DNA of 64,000 nucleotides from Ampullaceana balthica (Eukaryota; Mollusca; Gastropoda; Lymnaeidae). Shown in pieces: positions 14,693 through 26,834 of the stretch. The stretch lies in contig CALYLW010000055.1 of assembly GCA_944989445.1 (NCBI GenBank), positions 997,001 to 1,061,000 of the forward strand, read 5' to 3'. Every line of letters starts with the position of its first letter. Position 1 is the stretch's first letter. The translations under genes and the position numbers were made by a program. Under the pieces are notes generated by a model. That model had not been told where the DNA came from. It ran no database searches and saw nothing but the letters and a program-made list of their open reading frames with translations.

Positions 14693-17600
14693 TTTCAAAT
14701 TATGTACATTGATCATACGTGAACTCTGCCTTACATCAACGAGGCTTTCTAATTTCTCAGTATATTTGCAACAGCAAAATCGCTCGATTCGACTTTAGTT
14801 GTTTCAAAATCATATCTTTTTTTCTTCATCTCTTCTTATTTTTAAATGTTAAATATTTTGACAACTCCCACATTTCCTTATACTCCAGATATGAAAAAAA
14901 AATATTTGAAATTTAAAAAAGCTATACTATAACACAACACTCCACAGATATGTGTCCAACTCAGCCGTACACTGAATAAAATAAAATCCAAATACATGTA
15001 CTAGCAGCAAAACGAAAGCAATTATTGGATAATATAGGCGGGCATACTATCTGGAGCCTAAAATAAAATTAGAATACTGATATTATCCATAACTCAAACC
15101 CTTGAGTCTTGCCTTGAAATTCCTTTAATCCATCTTAGATAAGGCCAGAAGTAAAACGGGGTAACGTAGTTGAAAGACTGAGTGTACAAAAAATACTAGT
15201 GCACTGTATATCACACAATTCTGGCACCTGGGCTAAACCCGGAAACAAAAGGACCACCGGCTATGCACTTTCACATACTTGACATATTTCACATTACCGT
15301 GCTTACTGTCCATAGGAAACGCATTGTTTGTGGTGCTTCAATTCATCGGCAACAGGGATCCTCCGAAAATAGATTTGGTGTAGTATTAACCCATTTAAAC
15401 CGTTTTCGGGACTATGTCTTAAAAGTACTTAAAATAAAATTAAAATCATATAAAAGCATAAAATACAATAAATATCTTGCTGGTCCATAAGACGAATCTG
15501 TGCTAGGTGTGTCTCAATATTTTCAAAATTGCTAACATAACGTAAAAATAATTTAATTTCTTTGCGAAAAGTATTTGACATGACATCAGCCAAACCCATA
15601 TGATATAATAATAATATATAAAATACTTCAAGAAAAAGGCTTGCATAAAGATGTGAATAATGCTTGGGGCTAGCAATGCTAAGAAAGTAGGAAAGGTCTC
15701 TGTATCAGGTGATACTAATTGATAAGTTAAGTGATATTTTGGAAAAACTTGTTCAACAATTATAGGGCAATGCTCACTCAAAATGAATGAGACAACAGAT
15801 ATTTAGAAGCGAGCATAGATCATAGTATTTGTTCTTGATGACGACGTCTTAAAAGAATATTGTTAAACAACGAAAATTCACAGCGGTCTACTAATGTTCA
15901 TTTCAAGCTTTATGAGATGAAATGTGCAAATATTTATCAAACTCCGATAAACTCAACGACTTCAAACAGAAATTTGAGGTTTTGAAAACAAATCTTAACC
16001 AAGGATTTTTAAAGATTCACAAAGAATTCAACTTGAGCACCATCGTAAATAAAGAAATGCGTTTTAAGTGTTTTATAGAGGACAAATGGAACACGCCAAG
16101 TTTATAAAACTTTCATTTTCAAGCTTTGTTAATTACATGGAAGAAAGAGAATTCTAGCATGGCTATTGCAGATCTAATTGGGAATAATTAATTTTAAATT
16201 GTTTAATTTGTGTATAAAGCAGCTGTTTTATTTTTCACTTCTCCCTATGATTCGGCTCTAATATTTTTAACCTAAATATTTTGTTAATGCTTATGGTTAA
16301 TAATGGGTATAAAAAAAATATCCATTCTCGTGTTCTATTTCACACCTTTAAGAAATATATATATATTTTTTTAAATTTTCAAGTGGGTACACATACATTT
16401 TAAAAAAATGTTATAAAGTATTTTTTCAAGGGAAATCGAGCGTTTTTTTTGTCTATTTTAAATCACGTTTTCAAGTTAGTGCTCCGCAGAAATCTGGGAG
16501 AGGTGAAGAGGCGGGTCTAAATGTAACGTGAGTGAAATAATTTCAGGCCACAATGTATCGGATCTGATTTTTCCTCCTAATTTAATTTTTCCGCATGATC
16601 TTATTGTTGCTGAAAAACCCTCAAGTAGAAACCGGTTTTAAAAATCAAAATTTCGGAAGGGGAAAAAACGAAACCCAAGTAGAGGACCACTGTGGTAGCC
16701 GTTTGTTGCCATAGACCGAAACGGAGGTAAAAACTGAGGTTAGTGATAGAGGGGAGAGGAAGAGTTAGACAGGTGTGTCAAGATGGTGTGTTTAGTGAAT
16801 GAATCCATGTCTGGCCGTGAGTTGAGTCAGTGCACCTGATGCCAGTGTGATGGACGGCGTGCAGGAATCCTAGTGTAAATACAAACATCCACCAGCGATC
16901 ATTGAATTTGGTGCGAGAAAAGAGCATGATAGTTATATGCATTCTCAACATTAATTCTTTTGCATTCAAAATAATAAACGTTTGCTAGTAATATTAAATC
17001 TAAAAAAAATATAATACTCTTTTTAAACTGGCGAGGTTGAAGTTATTTAGATGTTTTTTCGCCAATGCTTACGTGGAAGTGTTAAATAAACAGCCTAATT
17101 TTAAAGAAGCCTATGTATTGATTACTTGTTAAGAATTGCATCTTTCTTCGCACTATTGAAATAATAAAACGTTGGACGACTGATTTATAATGCACCAAGA
17201 ATAACAGCTTGTTGTAACAGCGACAATACCCTTGAAAAATGAAGATAACAAGTAAACGTTGCTTTGTTAACGGTTCAACGAGGCATCTTACATCCTGCAG
17301 ATCCTATCCGACGGAAGTAGCCAAGTCCTTTACCAGACTTCACGCCTCCCCCCCCCCTTTTTACCCCCAGTGATATAAAGCAGTATCGGGTGTAGTGAGA
17401 GATAACACGCGATTATTGCAGACTAATGGTGCATGGTATTCCTTCATTTTTCTGTGAGAACATATTGCTAAAAGCCCCATTCAATGATAGCGTGTGATAG
17501 ATCGACACTACAGAGCTGACCAGTTTTAAATTGCCTTAAAAAGTTAGTCGTATCTTCCCATGAAGCGGATTAGAATCATCCTTAGAAAATATTCCTTTAA

Positions 17601-17705
17601 ACCCTAATACTCCTTGCTTCAATAATGATGATAATTTTTCAGTTGAGTCTGATAACTTATTGATAACAGCGATTGCATGACATTCATCAACGCCCAGCTA
17701 TCCAA
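14693..17705. other. Unassigned AT-rich stretch
   Basis: No recognisable gene. A weak tRNA-like remnant (box-B-like GGGCTAAACCC near 15228-15238) may mark an old SINE. A C10 run lies at about 17347-17356. Short open frames at 15503-15781 and 15922-16107 have no domain support. Confidence 0.45.
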
Positions 17706-18146
<441 letters not shown>

Positions 18147-21100
18147 TACTGAATTAAACATCTAAAACAAATCGGTTGACATAATAAATATCTAAGCATT
18201 TGGTGCTAAGAATAGTCCGGCTTTTTAATTCAAAATGATGACTAATAAAATAGAGTCATGTGAATATTTATTGTATTTCGTTATTAAAAATTAAAAAAAT
18301 AATAATTTAAAAAATCATGACCTTTAATTACCCTCCTTTCTAATCTGTGACAGATCAGAATTGCATACTTATGTCCGAGTTAAATGAGTATAATTATAGT
18401 ATAATAGAAATTCCTACCATGAAATGAGCATGACGTCAAATTTGTTAGGACAAACGAACATTGTCCAGAACCTCAAATACTTACACTTACACGCAATGTG
18501 CCGACATGCCGACACGGGAGTTATCTGCTGTTCGTCGCTTGGAGGACTTGGCCCTGGCTCCCGTTCCTGATTGGAATAATGACGGCCCATAACTCACGAA
18601 GGACATCACATGCCCTCAAAACCCCAAGGGAGACAACAGAGCACAAACGGAAAGCGTTTAGCACATAGCCTACTCAATGTACTGTACTGCAGTACACTGA
18701 ACAAAAACATCGCGTTCATGCAAGGTCATCCTGACCTTGTGCAAGGGCGGAGACAGAGGACTATAGGTGGTTAGTTTTAATAAAAGCACCTAATGGTTTC
18801 TCGGCGGAGAGTACCACAGTTTACCAAGTGTCAAATGTTAACTATAGATCATTTTTTTGTAGCTAATACATACATGCTATAAACACAGAGAGCACTGTTG
18901 CAGGGTTGCCAACCTTTACATTTCTTTAAAAAAATTAAACAATGAAACACAGCATAATAAAAAATGAAATATAAGGCCATATGTGAGTAATTAGTTCAGG
19001 CTGGACTAGAATTATTCTTTACACCCACAGCGTTTGACGAATTTGCGTCATTGTGGAGCATGTTTTTTTGTTGTTTTCTTTTTTGAAATTTTAAAAAGTT
19101 TTTTTTTAAATTACAATAATTGCTTCATACCAGATAAATGACAAGCGCATAATCCCATGGTTATAATAATAGTTTTAGAGTTTCATTGATAGACAAATGC
19201 AGTCTACCTACTGCGCATTCGCAAACACACTAGATAAATTGTACTAGTATATACCGACTCATTGATGTCAATGAAGGATAACGATGCCAAACTCCATTAA
19301 ATTTAATATGTAAACAATATGTCATAATTTTAAGAAAATTTTATCTCTAATTTTATATCCTTGTTGCTGAACAAACTGAAAATTATTGGATGGAACTTTT
19401 AACTTTAAGTGCATCTCAGCTTTCCTTTTAGACTCCCACAAACAATTGAGAAATGCATTATGATTGTTTGCTAATAAATAATGTGCTGCTAAGGGAATAT
19501 GTTGAGTCAGCAGACAAAGCTTCGACATTTTATTTATTTATTTTTAATTATCATTGATTTTTTCATTTGAGGACAATCTTGTCTTTTTTTTAAATTCGTT
19601 TTCAGATGAAATAAAAATATTAAATTTTGGAAAACTCTAGAAAGAGAAAAAAACTACTCTTGCCCGACATTAAAACCTTTGAAACAAACATCAGTCATAG
19701 GAACGTCCATTTCATATCTAACGGTATTCGTTAGCTTTTTAAAAAATCTAAAACGGTTGTATGCCAGCTACTAAAACGGATAAGATTTAAATCTGTAGGT
19801 AGTTAAATATCATGTTTAATAACTAACTCTAAACGCCAATACAGGAATGTGAGTTGGTCTTCAACAGTTTGAGTTTATCGTTGGCTGTATGTTTCGGAAC
19901 AAGACATGACGCACCAAAGAATCGAAGCCTTTTCTATTAATATCACTAACAATGTTTATAGAGATGCCTGCGGGATTATTCAACAAGCACACAGGTATCA
20001 TCGACCAGTCTCTTGCATATAGAGACCCACGACATACGCGACCGCTAAACGGTAGAGCCACCCCGAAAGTATACATCTGACATGTGTGTTCATGTTACTG
20101 CTAATGGCAAGAAGTGTGTAGTTAAACTCTATTTGAGGTATATCAAATATATATATATATTTTTTATAAAAGTGGCAAGAGAAGCATATATCTAAATTGT
20201 GTGTATAGCAATACGGGGACAAAAAAAACATTACTTTACTAAATAGACGTATTGGTCATCAATGGCTAAATTAATCATTCATCAGATTCTTTTTAAAATC
20301 GTACACGCTCTGTTTCTTTCCCAATCATTTTCTATTTTGCAATGTCGCACGTGTTTATTGAGTGCGCTGCGGCAGAGACCAAGAGACACATTTCAAGGCA
20401 AGAATCGATACGCTCTATCTCTCTACGGCGATCCCTTTCTGGGCGAGCTGCTCAGCAAACAAACTCGAATACGTCATGGTAACCTGTGTACACAAAAAGG
20501 CGGGAAGGCAAAGATTCCCATCTACGCTATAGTGTGATTTGGTGTGGTTAGAAGGCAGTGTTTCATCCACATGAGCCGCGTCAGCAAGCCGGCAGTTTTG
20601 AGGGGTTGGAGGGTGGGGTCAGCATGTTATTGGTAAAAACTCAATTATCTGCATCAGAGGGATGTTTGCATCTGGCAAACAAAACCAAAGACTAATTAAT
20701 GATATGTGTGCGACCAGACAGTGGCACTATTCCCATTTTATTACACCTATTAAGCTTTCGTTAATGATTACTATTCATTATTACTGGATCGATCAGTACC
20801 CCATCTGTATGTGCCATAATAAGGGACGGTTTAAGTCTAGTCCATAGCTACCCTTGTTAATTATGATGTAGCCCTGTCTGGGCCCTCATGATAGTAGCAG
20901 GAAATAGTAGGCACTCCAATTCTAGTCACTGAAATAAGGTAATGCGACTCTTTGATGAATTGAGTGAAGAGATCGATGGCTTCGATATCGCTTTAGTGTA
21001 AAATTGAGCACCTCATACGTCGCCAAAGAACACGCCAGTAACACAAGCGGTTGTTTCAGTGAGATAAGTCGATTGACACAGTCTGCAGCCAACACAGATG

Positions 21101-21911
21101 CCCAACGCCACAATAGGTGGATATGTATAAAATAAGAAATACGTAAAACCACACTGAATAGATATTTATCCACAAAGAAATGTAACACAACACTGTAAAC
21201 ACAGAGTATATATTTTGTGTTTCTGTGTGTGTGGATAAGTCTTAAAATTTTAGGTTCTTTTATTTTCGCCTGGGCTGAAGTGGCAAAGGGTTCAAGAGCT
21301 AAGAAATTTGTATGGGAAATGAAGTGATATGACTAGTTATCTCTCATGGTGCCAATGATACAGGAAGTATGAGGTAGATAATGACACTATTCAGTAAACT
21401 CTACTCACTGTCTGGGAATCTCCTTCCGTTTCAAATACGCCGCACTCATGGCATTAGTTGGCGTAAGTGAACAATTGAGATTTTTTTAAAAACGTAAAAC
21501 ATTAGCCAAATGCTTTACACGGACAGTATGTACGTATAGGGTATACGGTGTATAGCGATGTGAGAAAGAAGAAACATCTGCAATGCATATAGATCATCAA
21601 CAAAAGCATATCAGTAATATTTGTATAGGAGGTTTCTTGTTAATCATTTTCACAAATCAAACAATGTGACGTCAAACACATTGAGACATTAAAAAAATAT
21701 TTTAATATAAAAAACCGATATTACTTCACCTTTAGTTAGTTAATAGTATACTCTTATTCATTATCATTCATTGTAAAATGTGAAAATAGAATTGTTAACA
21801 TTCTATGATTCTATGACCCTTAGGCAACCAAGACATGAGGATGGGTGGGAGAGATTGATGGGTTTCTTTAGTTTGTTTATTTTAGAAATATGAAAAGCGA
21901 GAATTATATTA
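18147..21911. other. Unassigned stretch with a palindromic AGGTCA site
   Basis: No gene or repeat family is recognised. At 18723-18737 the sequence is a perfect inverted pair of AGGTCA half-sites with a 3-base spacer. Open frames at 20262-20537 and 20922-21188 (about 90 codons) have no recognisable features. Confidence 0.45.
18723..18737. promoter_or_regulatory. Perfect estrogen-response-element-type palindrome
   Basis: AGGTCA-TCC-TGACCT is the consensus IR3 arrangement bound by steroid-type nuclear receptors, and the flanking bases extend the palindrome (CAAGGTCA...TGACCTTG). The match is seen directly. Any regulatory use is inference, and no promoter is recognised next to it. Confidence 0.35.
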
Positions 21912-22217
21912 CAGTCAAACCTCTCATAACGAACACTTCTCATAACGAGATTTTCGCATAACGAGCAATTTTTTTGGTGAAAAAGTTGCTCCCTTAACGA
22001 GCGAAGATTCCCATAACGAGTGACGCTGAAAGGGAACGTCCCTTTTTCCTGGAAATTCATGAATGAGTCGGCACTTCAGCCCTGATGTATTATTCTGTGT
22101 TAAGCACTCGGTCTATTAGCTTATTGTTTTCGTGTGTGATCAACCGTTTTTACAAATTTTGTATTCAGACAGTATTCGTAATTTTTTTATGTGCAAAGTG
22201 CAATAATCTGTATTAAG

Positions 22218-22420
22218 ATGTCTTCGAAGAAAAAACACAAGAAGACAATCATAAGAGAAAAAAAAACTTGAAATGAAACGAAAAACCATTGAAAAGCGAG
22301 AACAAGGTGGCTAATCTAGAGCGCAACTACAATCGGCCAAAATCAACGATCTGAACTATCCTAAAGAACAATTAAGGAGATGGATGCTTTAAATGGAGTG
22401 TCAAGAATGTCTACGAAACG
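22218..22420 (+). pseudogene. pogo/Tigger transposase N-terminal (HTH) remnant
   Basis: An ATG at 22218 opens MSSKKKHKK, followed after a frameshift by EMKRKTIEKREQGG and, in a third frame, by VANLERNYNRPKSTI. Basic start, EK-rich helix and the VANL..YN.PKSTI block are typical of the first DNA-binding helix-turn-helix of Tigger/jerky/CENP-B-type transposases. Several stops and at least two frameshifts show that it is dead. Catalytic residues are not present in the window. Confidence 0.65.
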
Positions 22421-22535
22421 GTTGCGACACATTTTCGTCAAATTTTGAAGCGTCGGCAAAAACAAATTATTAACAGTTTTCTAGTCAAAAAGGAATAATT
22501 ATTTGTCATAAATTCATATTTTTGTTTACGTTTTT

Positions 22536-23317
22536 TAGGGCTGCGGAAATTAGATATTTTTTCTCAATTAATTGTTAAAAATTTTTACGATTAAATTATT
22601 TTTTTAACGATTAATCGACCCATCACTTACAAATTATTGGATGTCAAAAAGTAAAAAAAAACAACAAATAAATAAATAAAAAATAGCTGCCGATAAATAA
22701 TAAATTTCCTGACGATTACACGAACATTTTGGTTTTAAATTATTGACTGATGGGAATGTTCAAAATTTTGATAAAGTCTGCCTACCGTGGTTTTAAAACT
22801 TCGCCTACTTATCAAACCAAATGAAAAGCGTATTAAGCTAATGGCAGTAATGGAGTTTGACTAAAAGACAGAAAATGACGACAGCTCTTCTGATGAAATA
22901 CTGCGTTTCAAAATGGAGCTGAAAGTTCCTGAGTCCATTAACTCTCTACAATGGTGGAAACTTAATGAACACCGATATCCGATAATGTCATTCCTTGCCA
23001 AGACCGTTTTGTTCATACCAGTGACCTCAGTTCCATGTGAATGGTTGTTCAGCTCGGCTGGTTATATTATCAATTAGACCCGCTCATCACTTGAACCAAA
23101 CAATGTCAACACATTTGTCTTTTTGCGTAGTTGGTTAAAATATGACATATAAAGGAGACATCCCAGTGTTATTTAGATTTTCAACAAGAACGTTTAATAA
23201 GTGTTACTTATGACATCATAAATTTTAATTTTTGGCTTTAATCGAAATTAACGATTAATTAATCGTTAATTTTTCTAAATTTAACGATTAAATTTAAATT
23301 AATCGTTAACAGCCCTA
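22536..23317 (+). mobile_element. hAT element remnant (ZBED-like), nested in the pogo element
   Basis: The termini are TAGGGCTG...CAGCCCTA, and both subterminal regions carry copies of AACGATTAATCG. The flanks do not show a clean 8-bp duplication (about 6 of 8 positions agree), consistent with age. Inside, a broken frame encodes a hAT C-terminal dimerisation segment. The element lies inside the pogo-like transposon and so inserted after it. Confidence 0.7.
22855..23150 (+). pseudogene. hAT transposase C-terminal dimerisation domain remnant
   Basis: The plus-strand frame reads QWWKLNEHRYPIMSFLAKT, then IPVTSVPCEWLFSSAGYI, a stop, and TRSSLEPNNVNTFVFL. This is the order and spacing of the Dimer_Tnp_hAT domain: WW, P, SVP.E..FS.AG, R..L.P..V. 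At least one internal stop is present and the catalytic core is missing, so it is not functional. Confidence 0.8.
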
Positions 23318-23490
23318 GTTTGTTGTTTCAAATCTAAATTGTATTCTAGTTGTTTCACTCTTTAAAAATTCATAAGTAATTTTATTTGAATAAATATTAA
23401 TAATTATTTTTTTTAAATGAATATTTTTTTTCAGCATGGAACGGATTGTCGTATTTTACATTAATTTGTAATGGGAAAAATTGTTTCGTA

Positions 23491-23578
23491 TAACGAGTGT
23501 TTCGCTTAACGAGTGTTTCGCTTAACGAGTGTTTCGCTTAACGAGTGTTTCGCTTAACGAGTGTTTCGCTTAACGAGT
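23491..23578. repeat. 16-bp subterminal tandem repeat of the pogo element
   Basis: Five units of TAACGAGTGTTTCGCT plus a partial sixth, at 23491, 23507, 23523, 23539, 23555 and 23571. Related CATAACGA motifs at the left end (21925, 21941, 21957) have the same 16-bp spacing and the same orientation, unlike the terminal inverted repeat itself. Confidence 0.9.
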
Positions 23579-23618
23579 AAGACTCTGGAACGAATTAATC
23601 ACGTTATGTTTGACTGTA

Positions 23619-25740
23619 TAATATCATATTGACCTGAAATCACACAGAAAACTTTAAATGTGAAATTACCAGTTTTCATGGTCTATTGGGGTCGGTTTTA
23701 ATAGCTTGGAATTTATTCGCGACATTCCCATTTGAGGTTTGACCGTAATGACCGCCAACTAGACGTGAAGCTAATCAGTGTGTCATTGTCGACTGCTGGG
23801 CTTCACTGTGGCTAACCTTATTGTAGCATTTATGGCGTCCGGGGTCAGAACGTGGCTACTGACTAAACCAAAGTGACTGCCCACTTTGATCTCAGTTTGC
23901 TTCATGATATTACTTTAAATTTCTAGACATTAGTCAATAAATATAACTGAGGTGGCCAATGATACAAACTATTTCTGATGTATCCGGGTCAATAAGCGAA
24001 TTTAAAGCATTGTTAAGTATGTAAGCATTTCAAGTTTTGACAACATATCGGTGTTGATGAAAGCACTTTGTGAACTGACAGAATGATATTAACTCTCTGA
24101 CCCGTATCACTCGCTACCAGCCCCATGATCAATGGAAATGAATATCGCTTCAGCTTTACAAACATTATTTCCTATTGAACGGAACACCAATAAAGCTTCA
24201 TAAGATATAATGTTAAGGAGAAAATGGCGAGAAAGTATGACGATTGGCGACTCTAAGCTCTATGCTACATTTGGAATAAACTACAAACTGTCTTTAATAA
24301 TTATCATTAGTAACATTTAAGTATTTTAAGTGCTAAGATTTTAATCTTATAAGTAAACATAAGTACAAATACCCAGTAGCTAAACTAACAAAACAGAGTT
24401 GAAAGAACTGCAGAGCGCTGAGTTGAACATACCGCTGACCGGCTGACAATTTTACGAGAACTATTAAAATAAATGAACAAAATTTGAATTGGTGGGATAG
24501 GATAATTGATCTAATGAATGGCTTTGATTTTAATTTTAATTTTTTTAACAAAAGCGTATCTCAATTTAAATTGCTTATACTAGCTCTTTACTTCAAGAAC
24601 TGAATGAATGATCAGTAGCCTAAAGATAGAAATAAATTAACCACAGACAGCAAAGTTAAGAATAATAATAATAGAGCACTCTATTTTATCTTTGTGACAA
24701 TTATTAAGGTCATCGTATATAACATTGCTATTTTCACCATCAAGATTTTCAAGTTTTAAGACCATTTTACGTTCATTTGATATAATTTATTTATTTATAG
24801 GGATGTTTATTAATAACAATAGGCTATAAAAACAATTTAAAATAAATACAAGTTTAAACGTAGAATTAATGTATGTGAAATTGCACTGTGGCATTATTTC
24901 AAAACAAATGTACAAAACGGGTCTTGCTAATTTAGCATCCTAATGTTTTCTCTCAATAAACACATTACATAAAAAGACGAATTTATACTTTCAAATCGAG
25001 ACTATGGCACATGCATGTTACAAGTGGTGATTTTTCCAAAGGGGAATTCCCATCCTTAACTCTTGGACACCAACGAAGAGAGGTGAATTCGACTCCAAGC
25101 GAAGGAGACTTGACCTATGCCAACTTGCAACCAAAGATCATCCGGAAACGTGTGCCGTATTCCAATGTCCCCCCATTAACCGATTTGCCTAGATCTGACT
25201 CTTGACTTAGTTCACAGTTCTGCGGATCGCAAGGTTTCTATTTAAGGGCGCGAATCAATCATGACAGAGCCAGAGGCATTTACGGACGGGGTGAGAAGGG
25301 TGTGCGGATTAAGACATAGCTGTTTATTGATTGATTTGACAGGCTGCCATGTGATAGGAGAAACAACAGAATATGAGGGAATATGGATTAAAAGCCAGGA
25401 CCCTGAGTACACATACACAGCGGTGGTTATGTTTATAGTGAGACCGTAGCCTTCTATGACAGTTATTTTTACTCAAACGAACATGGGCTTTACGTACTAA
25501 ACCAATGATGACGGTGTGCAGATTTTAGTGTCTACTAAATTAATTTTCATTTATATGTATTTATGAATAAATACAATGATTGTGGCATAGGTTTAAAGTG
25601 CAATAGGATAGAACATTAAGAGACTGGGTATACAACTCGAAATTGATAACACGGACAACATAATCTCTTTTAAAATGAAAACTATATAGAATAAGAAACT
25701 CAAGGGGAAACGGGAAAGACGAAATAACCGATGGCGAACC
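23619..25740. other. Unassigned AT-rich stretch with one GC-richer candidate exon
   Basis: Mostly AT-rich sequence without gene signals. A GC-richer island at about 25020-25205 is listed separately. Confidence 0.45.
24960..25205 (+). other. Candidate terminal exon with two ITIM-like motifs
   Basis: An open plus-strand frame runs from 24960 to the TGA at 25203-25205. The last ~60 codons are distinctly GC-richer than the flanks. The C-terminal part contains LTYANL and, 14 residues later, VPYSNV; both fit the (S/I/V/L)xYxx(L/V) pattern of phosphotyrosine motifs in inhibitory receptor tails. The peptide ends SDS. No convincing 3' splice site, membrane segment or homologue is seen, so this may be chance. 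I give it no name. Confidence 0.2.
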
Positions 25741-26275
25741 AGAGGTGGTATCACAGTACTATAGACGGCGTCACAATACCTGAGGTGGTATCACAGTACT
25801 ATAGACGGCGTCACAATACCTGAGGTGGTATCACAGTACTTTAGACGGTGTCACAATACCAGAGGTGGTGTCACAGTACTTTAGACGGCGTCACAAAACC
25901 AGAGGTGGTATCACAGTACTATAGACGGCGTCACAATACCTGAGGTGGTGTCACAGTACTATAGACGGCGTCACAATACCAGAGGTGGTGTCACAGTACT
26001 ATAGACGGCGTCACAATACCAGAGGTGGTGTCACAGTACTTAAGACGGCGTCACAATACCAGAGGTGGTATCACAGTACTTTAGACGGCATCACAATACC
26101 AGAGGTGGTGTCACAGTACTATAGACGGCGTCACAATACCAGAGGTGGTGTCACAGTACTTTAGACGGCATCACAATACCAGAGGTGGTGTCACAGTACT
26201 ATAGACGGCGTCACAATACCAGAGGTGGTGTAACAGTACTTTAGACGGCGTCACAATACCTGAGGTGGTGTCACA
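25741..26275. repeat. 40-bp minisatellite, 13 units plus a partial
   Basis: Units start every 40 bp from 25741 to 26261. Each is AGAGGTGGT(A/G)TCACAGTACT followed by a half resembling ATAGACGGCGTCACAATACC. The two 20-bp halves are themselves similar (about 13 of 20 positions), so the array grew from a 20-bp unit by dimerisation. Variation is confined to a few positions. A damaged half unit (GATGGCGAACC) precedes the array. Confidence 0.95.
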
Positions 26276-26680
26276 AAAGTTAAACACAGAAGGAATTGCT
26301 GAGATATTCCTCGTTATCGCTCATGGAATCCGGTTGTGAGGTTGTTTTAAAAAATGATTGCAAATATCAAGGTGTCTTGAATTTCTTCTAATAATATTAA
26401 AACTCCATTCGACAATACTCTTGTCTATTTAGTCGGAACGTCACATAATAAATCGTATAAGATACCATGTTCGACAGATGCTATATTTCATAAGTCAAAT
26501 ACAGCTTCCATCTTTCCTCTAGAGACGACGGTTTATGATGCTAATCCTAAAATGACAGTCTATGTTGAATTTCTCGCCGGAGTGAGTGTACAGGGTCATT
26601 TAGGCCCACCGACGTTCTTTTTGTTTTAAGGACTTTGTTTCACGCAACCTCATGATTCACTCATAACCGCTGTTCACAAG
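26276..26680. other. Unassigned spacer between two minisatellites
   Basis: I see no gene or repeat signal here. Confidence 0.5.
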
Positions 26681-26834
26681 CTGAAACAGTGCTAAGCTCT
26701 CACTGAAACAGTGCTAAGCTCTCACTGAAACAGTGCTAAGCTCTCACTGAAACAGTGCTAAGCTCTCACTGAAACAGTGCTAAGCTCTCACTGAAACAGT
26801 GCTAAGCTCTCGCTGAAACGGTGCTAAGCTCTCA
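26681..26834. repeat. 22-bp minisatellite, seven units
   Basis: Seven consecutive 22-bp units begin with CTGAAACAGT and end with GCTCTCA. The first five are identical; the last two carry single changes (CTCGCTGAAACGG). Confidence 0.95.

Larger units (their letters stand above)
21912..23616 (+). mobile_element. pogo/Tigger-like DNA transposon, decayed and interrupted
   Basis: The ends are inverted CAGTCAAAC...GTTTGACTG, flanked by TA on both sides (21910-21911 and 23617-23618), the target duplication of Tc1/mariner/pogo elements. Both ends carry TAACGA motifs at 16-bp spacing. A transposase N-terminal remnant lies at about 22218-22400. The DDE part is absent, and a hAT remnant occupies 22536-23317. 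Confidence 0.8.
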
